Shown here piece after piece: positions 1 through 12,400 of a stretch of DNA of 64,000 nt. The notes beneath the pieces are model-generated. The model saw nothing but the letters and a program-made list of their open reading frames with translations, was not told the origin of the DNA and searched no databases. Numbering within the stretch: the stretch's first letter is position 1; each line of letters begins with the position of its first letter. Made by a program: the position numbers and the translations under genes. This stretch comes from Rhizomucor pusillus (taxonomy: Eukaryota; Mucoromycota; Mucoromycetes; Mucorales; Lichtheimiaceae). The stretch lies in assembly GCA_900175165.2 (NCBI GenBank), contig FWWN02000627.1:361971-425970 (forward strand), written 5' to 3'.

Positions 1-199
1 CTTGTCATTTAGCAACAGATATTCGTACATAGCCAATTCCCCGCCCCCGCACGCAAGGTTACCTTATTCCTTTTTTCTTTCTTGTAGATCATCGTGCCCT
101 CCTTTTCTTTATTTTTCCTTTCCTTCTTCGTCCTTGAAATATATACATACATAGTTGCCACATTGTTTTCTTCGAGCACCCAATTCGACTTATCCCGTT

Positions 200-2089
200 T
201 TATTCCTTCTTGATCCAATTCATTTTGAGCTCTAGACTGACAGGGAGCGCTACGTCGGTGATAGTAATGTATTCGCCGTCCTCAACAAGTTCTCTCAATG
301 TCTTTGAAAGATTAGGTCGAGTTGCTTCTTGCAGCATCGGAGGTGCTTGCATGTAAAGTGACTTTGCGGCGGTCCGAAGACTTGGTTTCTTCAATTGACT
401 GTAAAAAAAGAAAACCATTAGACGGGCTGCCAATACATTTCCTGCCGTTAGAGTAACGTACATGTCCGGTTTCTCCTTTAACCAATCTATCAACTCTTCC
501 AGCGTCATTTCTGGATCCAGTTCTGTTGACAGCGCCATGTTGCCGCAGACTGGGCAATCCGGTTTCTTTTGATGCTGGAAAGTGTAGGTATAAACGCCAT
601 CGTTGCCGGTATACATCATGTAGTTGTCCAAATACGGTGAACCCGTGGCTATTTTGAATGCTTCGTTGCAGCAGGATGCTGTAAAGGATCAATGTGATAA
701 GTAATACATGATAGATTGCAGTTTATCGGGGAGACTTGCCTGCAATAATTGCATTGGTGGATGCAATGGCGGGAATGATGTTTTTTACGACGCCTTGTGT
801 AAGTGAATAGGTGACGCCAGGGATATTGAATTGCTGTGCTCTTTTGAGTGCTGTCTCGTACAGCCAAGTAATGTGTTCTGGATTATCAGTGTCGTACTTT
901 GCGTCCTCTGGAGGAGGGGAAAAAAGTCGTTGGTACTTTTTCACGATACACGATGCCATCAAACAACCACTTACTGCCCATCACTCTGGGCCATTCTAAC
1001 ACAGATGCCCATTCAATGCAATGTTCCGGTAACCGCGGTGTATTTGCAATGGTGCATATAGGGAACGTCGTCGGTTTGTTGAACATATCCAAAGAGCATT
1101 CGTAACATGAAGTCATTGTTGGCAAGATAACACGAGCCTGGCCCTTGAAGCCTTCGGTGCCACCATCGATCAATGGTTTGAAGGTATGCTCCAGATCGTC
1201 GTTGTCAACCATGCCCACCAGCTTTGCATTGATCCATCGTCGTGCTTCAATTGAATCCAAACCACAGATAACAATCTGGAACTGGCTGTAATATTCATCA
1301 TCTTTATCCTGGATTTTTCCAAAGAAAGGCACCACATTGACGCCAGGTACTCGTCGCATAACAAACTCTGCTGCCACCGTTGCCTTTGGTTTTCCGACAT
1401 CCTTGGGTCTGCAGCGATCACGGTTTAGGTCTATATACTTTTGGTGCAGATGTAATCGCTTGCCTGAATAAGAACTGTCGGTTTAGATTGCTGATATCGA
1501 TAGTGTCCATATCAATGACGTGAATCTGCTTGAAGCCTGTCAATGCCAGGTTTTTGAGAATCTCGCAGCCGAGTCCTCCTGCACCGATGACAAGGATCTT
1601 GCAATTCTCCAGCGCCTCTTTTATCTACACAAAATGGAAGCAGTGTTATCTCTCTCTGTGCGTGTGTGTGCCTGAGCGTATACGTATGTGTGGCCCACTT
1701 TACCGCTGGAGAATCGAGAGCAATCATGACGCCCTGCTCTTCTTCTTCTTCTTCTTCTTCTTGCTCTTCCTCTCGTGGTTCTTCAGCATCTGTTTTGGTC
1801 ATTGGACGGTCTACCGCAGAAACGTCGGTGTAATTGCTGCTTTCAATTTCCATCGAGTCTGGTACGGTGCACTGGGGCATTTCAGTATCTAAGAGAGAGA
1901 ACAAGAAACGAAGAAGTATAGAGTCAACACTCAAGTAGAGCAATAAAGAGAGAAATAAACATGGAAACGAGAGAGTGTCCGTGTTTTTAAACCACCTTGC
2001 GCGATTACGTTGTGTATCTTTTTCTGGCGCTTGGAATCTCGATCAAAGGTCCCACTCTCCTCAAGTTCGCGGTGAGAAGTCAAAGGCAT
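200..2089 (-). CDS. UBA3: NEDD8-activating enzyme E1 catalytic subunit
   Basis: Catalytic half of the heterodimeric NEDD8 E1 (partner NAE1/Ula1); adenylates NEDD8, forms the thioester and passes it to Ubc12 for cullin neddylation. Exons (minus): 2089-1996, 1888-1704, 1624-1464, 1408-975, 907-740, 678-462, 398-200; 485 aa. Visible are the nucleotide-binding motif [46 protein letters not shown], the catalytic-Cys segment [15 protein letters not shown], zinc ligand CPVCG and a C-terminal E2-binding ubiquitin-like domain ([14 protein letters not shown]). Two introns (1409-1463, 679-739) start with GC instead of GT; the last intron (399-461) is 63 bp, in frame and stop-free. The N-terminus is odd: a long acidic run (glutamates encoded by about 1736-1770) replaces the usual segment before the first beta strand. 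The first exon (start 2089, donor GTGGTT) is the least certain part; starting at the Met in the second exon is an alternative. Confidence 0.93.
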
Positions 2090-2536
2090 ATTCACGCAAG
2101 AGTCGGGAGAGCAAAGACAGAAAATATGCAGCGTTGGCAGTGAGGGAGAAAAGGGCGCTGCTGCTGGCAACTTTTTTTTTTTCAATCGGCACTTGCATCC
2201 AACTGAAACAATGGTATGTGACAATAAACACCTTCTTCAAGGGGGGATTATCTGTATTGATATGAAATATATTGCGGGCAGTGGGTACAGCATGGGGGAA
2301 GGGAATGCTTAATACCTAGTGCAGAGAAAAAACTATAACTGGGAATTGGAGTAGAGAAAACATATACAAGGATTGGGGCTGTAAAAAAAGTGAGGAATAT
2401 CCAAATATATAAGTAATGCTATGATTTGTAATGCAACAAAAGAAAAGAAAAAGGAAAGAGAAGGAATAGCTGAAAGTTGTAGGAAACGACAAAGCAAAAT
2501 GCAGGGAAAAAAAGCAAGAGCGAATGCGTGTATACA
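2090..2536. other. Intergenic, UBA3 promoter side and RNA-binding gene 3' side
   Basis: 447 bp between the UBA3 start and the stop of the next minus-strand gene. It is A/T-rich with purine runs; I see no convincing reading frame or RNA gene. Confidence 0.5.
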
Positions 2537-4106
2537 TTACTGAGCGTAAATGTGGTTCAGCGACCAGGTCGAGGAGGAGGTAGTACTGTTAGTTGCATTG
2601 GACGTCGACGTCGAGTGAGAAAGGTCGAGCAACTTTGAGTTGAACGCATCCCAATCGATTGGTCGTGAGTTTGGAGGAGAGGACGAGAAAGTATCCAAGA
2701 AGGACGGTCGTCGCCTTGGAAGAATATCGCTCTGCAGCTGTTGTCCGAATGACTGGAATGGCGTATTCACAGTTGACAAATCGGTCGCGGGATCATAGTA
2801 GGGCCTGCATGACCTATATAGAATATGAGTCATTCTTCCGTTGTGTCATCGACTGCTACAAATAGAACAACTTACGCAGACAGCGGCTGGAGGAGTTGAT
2901 TCTGCTTCGACATAGCAGCCAATGCGGCAGCAGCGTTCGCGGCTGCGGCCGCTGCGGATTTGTCATTCTGTGAACGACCCCATGACAATCGAATACGAGA
3001 GTTGCCAATAGCGAAACCGTTCATTTGCTGGATAGCGAGTTCGGCTGAGCGTCTCGAAACGAACTGAACAAAGCCGCAGCCTTTTCCAGGTGGAATCTTT
3101 GTGTACAAAATTTCGCCAAATGGTCTAAAATATTCGCGCAGCTCCTGTTCGGTGATCGGCGTGGATAAGCCGCCAACGAATACAGTTGTATTATGCGGGT
3201 CGTCCTGCTGAAGTGTTGGGGATTTGGTCGTCGGTGAGGTTGCCGGTGCAGGGCGGTGCTTCGGTGTTGCCAAGCACACACGCATGGGTCGATTTAGCGG
3301 TCCAAAGGTTACGCCGTTCATTTCTGCGAGTGCTCGCTGCTGGTCTGCTGGATCGGTGAATCGAACAAAACCGTACCCGCGTGATAATCCAGTCTCGGAG
3401 TTGGTCATGATTCTGGCGGATTTGCATGAAGGGTACCGACTTGCAAACACCGACTGTCAAGAGGAGGAAGGAGAAAGGGTCAAAATAGGGAACCGAAACC
3501 CGAATATAGAAATTTTAACTTACCAAAAGCATGCTGTCAGTCCAGTCAGGACTGAGGTCACCAACAAAGATCGAGTACTCGGGCTGCTTGTCCTCCCTGC
3601 AAAGAAGTCGGTCGGTCAGTTTCGGGACACTTCGGCAGCGACTCCGGCACAAGTACCTTCTGTCAAACAGTCCGCCACCTGAAGCCCAATTGAGCTTGAA
3701 TCGCTTCTGTTGGTGATTAGGAATCAGCGCACCGTTGTAGGTCTGAAGGGCGAAGGCTGCTTTGGCAGGGTTTCCGAAGTCGACAAATGCATAATTTACA
3801 CTAACACTTTGTGTGTCAGAGAATGCCAAGATTAGGTACGATTTATGCCAAGATCTTGGGAGCTGCGAGTACTTACTCTCGAGATTTGTCACGAATGATC
3901 TTGACGAGAACTTTTTCGCCAAGACCGAACCAGATTTGTTGGACGTACTGCTCATCCCAGTGCTTGTCGAGATCACCCATCCTAGACGGCATAAAAGCAT
4001 AAGAAAGCCAAGACGAGACTCCGCCTAGTAGGTACAAGACTTACCAAAGGGTTGTCTTTGAAGTGTCTGGTTGCTGTGCAAATGGCAGTGGAAACTGCCT
4101 GTTCAT
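2537..4106 (-). CDS. Three-RRM RNA-binding protein of the Nam8/Csx1/SECp43 type
   Basis: Probable mRNA-binding or splicing-associated protein of the Nam8/Ngr1/Csx1/TIA-1 group. Exons (minus): 4106-4045, 3981-3877, 3800-3657, 3596-3524, 3453-2876, 2813-2537; 412 aa. RRM1 begins TLWMGDLDKHWDEQYVQQIW; RRM2 carries SIFVGDLSPDWTDSML and GYGFVRF; RRM3 carries TVFVGGLSTPITEQELREYF and GCGFVQFVSRRSAE. This order (W-M-G-D-L-D in RRM1, V-G-D-L-S in RRM2, V-G-G-L in RRM3) is diagnostic of the group. After RRM3 come a poly-Ala stretch and a Ser/Thr-rich tail, both low complexity. The acceptor of intron 2 has two AGs six bases apart (exon starting 3800 or 3806). Start chosen as the only ATG in frame upstream of RRM1 within the first exon. 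Which ortholog (Nam8 in the U1 snRNP, or Csx1 in mRNA stability) cannot be told from sequence alone. Confidence 0.9.
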
Positions 4107-4940
4107 ATTGAACAATGTCATGTGTGTGTGAGAGAAGAAGGAAGAAAAAGTGGAAAGAGATGAATTTTCGCAGCAAAATGGAAAGAATCAGAATTTTGAA
4201 ACACATGCGCTGACCTTACAAATCAAACGTTCAGCCCGCTTTTGAAGGTTCTGACAAAACAATCATTGTTTGGTCTGAGATGACCTGAAACCCAAATTGG
4301 CTACTTTGCTGCTCCTCCCTTCCGCACTATGCAGCACCCTTTCTGCGCACGGATGCAGCCCTTCTCCCCTTTTACGGTAAAGAACAGAAATTTGGCGGGA
4401 TCTCAAGAAATAAAAAGCTTCCAGCATCTTCTCCCATTGTCTCCATCAAACGAGAACCATTACATATGCTTACTATTTAGTTAGCTTGTTTGCTGCGCAA
4501 TCGTAGAGAATATTTTTTTTCACCACTCCAACAAGATTAACAAACAGCGTGACAATTTGTAATCGAGTGGCGTGAGACAAACTAATCCGCAGCACTGATG
4601 AAAAAGAAGTTTCACTTTCCTAATCCGTTGTTGCTGCTGCTGCTGATAAATGTGCCACTAACATCATTTGGCAAATGTTGTCATAATGGACTGACCCATT
4701 CATTTGTCTGTTGTCTTTGTCTGCTGCTGTAAATAAAACATCATCTACTCGCTGTAGTGTCATCATGCGATCGACTCTGGGTTCATGTGCCACGAGCAGT
4801 GCCACATTTTTCAAGCCATACATCCACAGCCAGGTAATTCGAAACGAACGAAATTAAAAAAAGAAAAGAACGTGTAATAAGTAACAGAGGATAAAATGTG
4901 TAAAGTACAAAGGGAAAATAAAAGGGCAATGAACAAGATG
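4107..4940. other. Intergenic
   Basis: 834 bp between the RNA-binding gene start and the BST1 stop. Pyrimidine-rich near 4330-4440 and A-rich near 4850-4920; no supported gene. Confidence 0.5.
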
Positions 4941-7900
4941 CTATGAATGCTTTTTGCTACCAAATGAATGGATATGTTCCAAAACGTAGCGCACGAGCAA
5001 CCAGAACCGATGTGACTCGCGGATATGCAGTGTCATGTACCACGCAATTAAATAGTTTGATAAAAAGTACAGCGAGTGCGTGTACTTTATGCCATACAGG
5101 AATGCATACACTACTTGTGCATACATTAGGACGTATGTCGCCACACTCCACAATCTAGAATCATAACGTCAGACATATACAATGTGCTGCTAACAAACGT
5201 ATCACTTACCCTTGTGTTTGAGGTAGCATTTTCCGAGTGCTTGTCAACAACTCGACATACAGCATGAACGGTGCAATAGCAAACACATTGTGGTCTGATG
5301 AGAAGGGGGCCAGCCAGTGAACCGAGAGATTTCGAATCCATACGACCAGAATTGGCAAATTAAACGGTAAGAGAGTAATAAATAAGATTAGTAGAGACTG
5401 CAGGTAGTGGTATCGATTCATTCGTTTGCGCTCTTCCGACGGCTACATCACTCCATATCAGCAATAACGTAAATCAATGCAACAAACATAAACATACCGC
5501 TGCCCATGTCCGCAAAAGCGTACGAATGCAAGTAACAATATGAACAATGAAAGCAACTACAAATACAAACTGATACGGTATGCACGTAGCCACCAAAGCA
5601 AACAAAATAACCGTCGTAATCGCTTTCCGCTGGAATTTTTGACCTCGGGTTTCGTTGGCTCTGCTGCCAGATCGCCAGAATGAGCCATCTTTGCCAATGA
5701 AAAGCGACACGAATGCTGCACAGATATGGAGCAACAGCTCCGCAAAAACCCACAACAGGCAAACAGCGCCCGTGCTCATGGCCAAACCAGCAACTGGTAG
5801 CCACCAAAAGAACGGGTCAGTGTTGCCTGAAAGGATCTCGTGCCATGCAATCGAGATATCGAAATTCAATGCATCTGAAACGGTATGTGTTTTACACTGG
5901 TAGATGCTGCACATTGCAACTATCACTGTGACAATCGGTAAAGTTCGTTGCATGCAGTAGCTCAATCCTTGACCAAAGTGCGGGAAAATACCTTGAAACG
6001 GCTATCAGTACAGCGTTGCAGAAAATAAGAGCATTGCATCATCATACCAGTTTGGTTGTAACATCGGATTTGTGCAGCGAGCACCAGCATCACGACGATG
6101 AAAGCAAACGCGGCAAGCATTATTCCGTTACGGAATCCGAGGCGCCCGGCGCTTCCGTACCAATCGATGGTCAGACTCAGTTTAACAGGCGCCGCACATG
6201 TTGGATCCATCCATAATTGTAACGCCAGTCCTCGGTGATCGCCATTGTTGTCGACGCTAACAGGCATAGAAGAGAAAGCTGCTCGACCATGCAAAGATAG
6301 GTCCGTTTCTTCATCGTCCCCAGCGATGTTTACGTAAAACTTGGATTCGTACATTGTTGATATCGATTGCCGCAAGAACGGTGCAAATATGCTATCACTC
6401 GATGGACAGGAAGGTCGAGATACTTTGAGGTGGTATGCTAACATTGGGTTTTCGATGGCTGGAATGTGCACAGATGAGAACAGCGATGCATCAATGTCAA
6501 GGTGGACACCCTCCAGTGCGATCGTCAACATGCTCTTGTCTACTGTGAGCGAATTTGCACGCATGTTAAATGGCTCGGCGATCAAGAACCCTTCAGTGCC
6601 TCCCTCGTCCATTACAGCAAGCCATTCGTGATCCTTCATCTCGTTAAACTCTACGCTGGCAAACGTGAATGTTCGTCCGGAGAATGGATGCTCATCTTTT
6701 GTTGTCGACGCTGGTATAGTGATAGCAATATCGTTGGCAGACTGGCAAGAAATATACGATGCGTCCGTTGATTTAGCCGAACGACATAAATACAAACGGA
6801 ACCTAGACTCGTCCGTGATGGTTTGGTCAGATAAAACAGCGAACGCGTTTGGTCCTCCAAATGTCGGCAGGAGAGTCAGTGATCCTGTGGATGATGATTC
6901 CGTGATTACCAGACGTTCCCCGCGCGCCAAGATTTTGTGATCATGTTGCGGTAAATCAAGATGTATGAATTCGCCTATCAAAGTTTTTATAACTTTAGTC
7001 CGAGTCTTGGCAACTCCAATTATCGCTGTTACCTAATGCTAGATCAGATCCATCTCCCGCCCTATCTTCAAGACCGCTGAGAAACGCCTTTTGCATAACC
7101 TGCATACGGTCTTCTAACGGCTTTGTCTGTGATGGGCGACGAGCATCGACGATATTAAGCATGCTTCTAGCCAGCACACGCATAAGCTGTTTGCATGAAA
7201 TGATCGACAAGTGATCCGTGCCTGTCCAAACATGCGGAATCGCGGTGGTAAACACCGTGAAACCGTTCGAAGGCGGTAAAAACGCGCCGACATTCGCTGA
7301 ATCGGAACAGACGATATTGTCCAGGGTACCACCGGCTATGGATATGAGCATGACATCTTTCAAGCTATGGGAACGAGTCCAGTCCAAGTCGGCTGCAACG
7401 TTGAAACCGTCAACCCAAAATCGATGCATATCATCGTATATCTTTGATATTTTCCAGTCAAACGGTGCAGGCGGCAGACTATGCGGTGTAGACATGGTGA
7501 TAATGGTGTTGATGGACCCGGGTTGGTAGTTGCTGAGCATGAACATGGTGCGTGCGACCACGCCACCCATGGAATGACCCACGATGATGACAGATGTTGG
7601 ATCAGGCAGTTTAGCGTTCATTTGAGCATTTGACTTGCGGGATAGAGGATAAAGTTTCAGGATATAATCAACCGCATCGTTCAGATACTCGGCTTGCTCT
7701 AACAATGACTGTCCATGCAACGCTGAAAACTCTTCGTGAAAGTCCACTGCAAATGCAAATCGGCTTAGCTCCCGCTAATAAGTCAGATACATATCCCTGC
7801 TGCGCACCTGTGAAAAAGTCAAGGTTCCGCATTCCAAGTTCGGCTAGTTCTGGATTTCGAGCATAATGCTGGTAATAGTAATAGGAAGTTTCGGCTGCAA

Positions 7901-8483
7901 CAGATCGAATCTGCTTGTAGCTGCCTGCATGTCCAGGAATAAATAATACTGGTACGCCTGTCGGCTAGCAAAAAGAAGCATGCAGTTAGCTTACAGCCTG
8001 AAAATTTGCACGAGCGCTGAAATTTACCTGATCCGAGACGTCCACATCCTTTTCTCGATACAGGTATAGCGCGTACTTGCCAGCAAATCGCGTCATTTCA
8101 CTATCGAATCCAGTCTGACGAATATAGCTAGGTCGCATGTAGCTTTCTTTACATCCATTAACGTCTCTTTGATGGTGTATAAACGAATCAAGAATAACAA
8201 GCAAGGCAAAAACTGAGAACAAAATTGATGATAGGATGCATAGTCGGCTTTGGCTTGTGAATCTGTAAGCGGGAGTAAGGGTGGTGGTGGAGGTGCGTGG
8301 ACTAGACGGCGATGACGGGCTAGAGTGCGTGCGAGAAGGTGGTGGCGACGAAGCAGTAGGTCGTGCAAGTAATGTCTGGTCGATGTGAAGCTGCGTTACT
8401 GGTGGTGGAGCAGACTTTTCTCGATCAGCCATCCTGGACTCGTCGCTGTCAGACGACGAGGACGACGAAGACCACGAATGCAT
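4941..8483 (-). CDS. BST1: GPI inositol-deacylase (PGAP1/Bst1)
   Basis: ER membrane enzyme that removes the inositol acyl chain from GPI anchors, needed for ER exit and quality control of GPI proteins. Exons (minus): 8483-8028, 7964-7808, 7746-7033, 6974-6048, 5991-5498, 5442-5210, 5154-4941; 1064 aa. A Ser-rich cytosolic N-terminus precedes one TM segment (around residues 75-95). The lipase core follows: GVPVLFIPGHAGSYKQIRS, VDFHEEFSALHGQ and the nucleophile elbow IIVGHSMGG with Ser near residue 263. The C-terminal half has a lumenal beta-rich region and a multi-span membrane domain ending with NLSVHWLAPFSSDHN, a typical PGAP1 segment. Introns are 55-63 bp. The intron at 5992-6047 uses a CAAG acceptor, chosen because only it restores the conserved QTGIFPHFGQGLSYC junction. 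Divergent from MSH2 across 924 bp. Confidence 0.93.
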
Positions 8484-9407
8484 GCTGACTCTATTGTAGC
8501 ACGCCGACTTGCAAAGCAGCAGAGAGAGAGTGTGTGTTCTTTTGTTTGCGGTTCTCCAGCTGGTTTTCGTTCGTCTGGCACAAAAACTATGTTGGAGGTT
8601 GCAAAATAGTTATGGAACACAAGCCGATTTTGCTTCTCAGAAAGAAAAAAATTGTACGTCTTTGGGGTTTCCAAAGAAGTCTAAGGATTGAAATTTAGAT
8701 AACTCGCGCAGATCTTGGCATGGCGTATCGTTCGTTCGTTCGCTTCCCAAATATTACAGTGGTGTTCCATCCTTGTCGGGTAAATCTCTTCACGGAATTG
8801 CGGCTCCTATGCCTGCGGGTGCCGTCGGGCCGTCGGCTAAGTGTTATTTTCCGGGTTAATAGATGGCGATTGACAGTTCACACTGCTGTCCTATACTTCT
8901 GCGTATCTGCCCATTTCAAAATAAAAGCATACAGATCTGCTGCTGTATTTCTCCACTCACAATATAGGCGGTTGATCATGCACATTAATGCGTGCATTGT
9001 ATTGTTTACTGGCCGTCATATACCATCCTACCACAGATGCACCGTAACTGTAGGTTGACACGTGCAATCCAAGCAAGATGGCAAGGATTTGAGACAACGG
9101 TGCAATCAATGATATGATAAAGAGACTATGTTTACGTAAACCTACATACATGTACATGAAAACATTTTCAAAGATAAAGGACAGTCCAAGTATACAGCAT
9201 AAAGGACTATAACGACTTTAAAACGGGCTTTCCTAAATCAAAGATATACGAGCTTCAGCTGCGATGGCCTTTGAAAATTTGTCCTTTTGTGGTCTGCTGC
9301 ATGGGCTGGGATTACAGTGCACTGGAGGTGACACGAAGTCGGCGCGCGCGACACGCTGTCAAAATTCTGACCAGCCGGGCGCGATCACCTCCTGCTGCAG
9401 TTTCCAC
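8484..9407. promoter_or_regulatory. Divergent intergenic region between BST1 and MSH2
   Basis: 924 bp separating two divergently transcribed genes, so it must hold both promoters. A GC-rich patch (about 9338-9382, with GGCGCGCGCG at 9341-9350) lies 30-70 bp upstream of the MSH2 ATG. It could be an MBF/E2F-type S-phase site, which would suit MSH2, but this is a guess. Open frames at 8720-9058 and 8957-9157 show no family resemblance. Confidence 0.4.
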
Positions 9408-12400
9408 ATGAGTTCACCCAAAGAATCTACTCCGGACGTTGGTACGCTAAATTGGAACAGAACACTAAAACTACGCCGTCAACTAACTGCTTGCCAAAGA
9501 CAAGCCTGAGCAACTATCGTTTGTCAAGTTTTACCGATCCTTGGACGAAGTAAGCGAATTTATGCAGGCATCCTAGTGATCTCGATCCCACCGACATGAT
9601 ATAGGCAGAGCAAGGGACGATCCGTCTCTTCGAACGCGACGCTAATCAGAAACGATACTACACTTTTCACGGAGACGATGCTACGTATGTGGCGCAGAAC
9701 GTGTACAAAACTTTGACAGTCCTGAAATACTGGGGAGGCGATGCAACAACCGGCTTACCCACCGTCAGTCTTTCGAGTGGAGTTGCCGAATCATTCCTTC
9801 GAGATGCTCTCTTGACGAAACAATTTCGAATCGAGATATGGACGCCGAAAAAGAACTCGCAGCAATGGCAGCTTACTCGAAAAGCATCGCCGGGCAATCT
9901 GCAGGATGTGGAAGATCTTCTATTTCTAAACTCCAACATGACAGCTTCGCCTGTAGTTCTCGCTGTAAGATTGGGAACAAGTGGAGATCATAAAATGGTT
10001 GGCGTTTCTTTTGCAGACGCCACCATCAAAGAGCTAGGAGTTTCCGAGTTCATCGATAACGAATTATACTCGAACTTTGAGGTCGGTCTTGCTCATCGAA
10101 TCAACGCTGGATCTCCGTAATGCTTACACCACTCTAGTCGCTCATAATTCAATTGGGAGTCAAAGAATGTCTCATGCCATCGAACGAAGCTGGAAAAGAC
10201 TACGATGCTATTAAATTAATGAGTATCCTTGACCGCTGCGGGGTCGTTGTCACCGAGCGTCCGAAAGGTTTGTACTCAATAAACAACCGAAAGGTCTGCA
10301 GTCATGCTAACTCTTCAATAGCTGATTTTAATCCCAAGAATATTGAACAAGATCTCAATCGTTTGCTGGAAGGTGAAATATCTGTAGCAGCTTTGCGTAA
10401 GTACAGATCTGATTTTATTGCTGCAGGGAAGTTGCGCTCACAATTATCACTGTAGCTGCATTCGAGATGAAAAATGCAATGTCTGCCAGCGCTTGTCTTA
10501 TCAAATATCTTTCCGTACGTACATTGCACTTATCAGCAGGTTGTCATTGCTGAAAATTGACAACATGTGATTAGCTGCTTTCCGATGAAACGAGCTTCAA
10601 ACAGTACAAGCTGAAACATCACGACCTCTCTCATTACATGCGTTTGGATGCGTCTGCGCTAACAGCACTCAATCTGATGCCTGGTCCGCAGGATGGCTCA
10701 CAAAAGACTATGAGCTTATATGGACTTTTAAACAAATGCAAAACTGCGCAAGGAAGTCGGCTATTGATGCAATGGCTCAAACAGCCTCTGCTAAGTATCG
10801 AGGAAATAAGTAGGTGCTTGGATACTATGTATCCAGTATTTCAGCACGTTGACTCTACTTTAAGATCGTCGCCAAGATCTCGTAGAAGTGTTTTTCAACG
10901 ATACAGAACTTCGACAGTCACTGCAAAGCGACCATCTCAAGAGTGTCCCAGATCTGCACAGGCTTGCAAAGCGTTTTCAAAGAGGCATCGCTACGTTACA
11001 TGTGAGTAATCTTTGCGATCACTGCTGAGAATTTGACACTCAACTCCAGAGTTTTGCAGGATGTCGTCCGTATATACCAAGTAGTTATTCGTTTACCGGT
11101 TATGTTGATGTTATTAGAGGAAAAGCGACCTGACGAAGAAGAGAGAGCAACGCTTGTAGATGAAACATACATATCTCCCATCAAGGTACGTTTGTGTAAG
11201 ATGAACATTATACGCGCCGATATAAATATAGATGTAGGGTTATCACGAGAAACTTTTGAAGTTGCAAGAGCTTGTGGAAACAACTATTGATTTGAAGGCT
11301 GTGGAAAATCACGAGTTTCTGATCAAACCCGACTTTGATGAGGATCTACAGGGTAAGCAGTGATGTTACATTATGTTCTACACGTTACTAAGCTGGTGTT
11401 AGGTCTGCGACAAAAGATCGACTCGACTAGAGATCTTATGGATCAGGAACATCGAAGGGTAAATTATTCTGAAAAGAGACAATGGGGAATCGTTCCTTAT
11501 CTTTAATTTCTTTCTAGGTCGGCGATAAATTGCGACTAGATATTGAAAAGAAGCTTAAACTTGAGAAACACAGCGTGTATGGATACTGTTTCCGAGTTGG
11601 ACGGACAGAAGCCTCGGCTATCCGAAACAAATCCGATTACATCGAATATGCTACGCAGAAAGCAGGTACCTACTTTACAACGAATCGCATGAAAGAACTC
11701 AGTGCAGCCTGGAACGAACTATGCCATAATTATGAACGGCGCCAAAGTGATCTAGTCAAAGAAGTCATTAACATTGTGGCAACATACTGCCCAGTCCTCG
11801 AGTTACTGGGTGGAGTCATCGCACACATGGATGTATTACTAAGGTACGACAGCATCCTTTTCTTTCTGTCCTTTATGATTGTTGACTATTTCAATGCAGC
11901 TTTGCACAGGCATCCATTGAGGCACCAGACCAGTATGTGCGACCCACAATGTATGAATGTGGTAAGCAGAGACAGCGTGGACAGCCCCGTAAGCGATGAC
12001 GCTCAAATATTTCCGTAACGGCAGGAAAAGGCAGCGTTATTCTTCGCGATGCTCGTCATCCGTGCCTAGAAGCACAAGACGATGTCAACTTTATACCCAA
12101 CGATGTCGAGCTCGAAAAAGGTTACTTACTGCCATATTTTCAAATCTCATGAACAGTCATGTTTATCTATATGCTACTCGTAGATCGATCAGAGTTTCAA
12201 ATCATTACCGGCCCGAACATGGGCGGAAAATCGACGTACATCAGACAGGTAAATGAAAAAGGAGAAATGTATGAGAATTGACACTTACCACTCTGTGCAT
12301 AGATTGGCGTTATCGCACTCATGGCGCAAGTCGGATGCTTCGTTCCATGCAGCGAGGCCAGCTTATGCGTCTTCGACTGTATCCTAGCCCGTGTAGGAGC

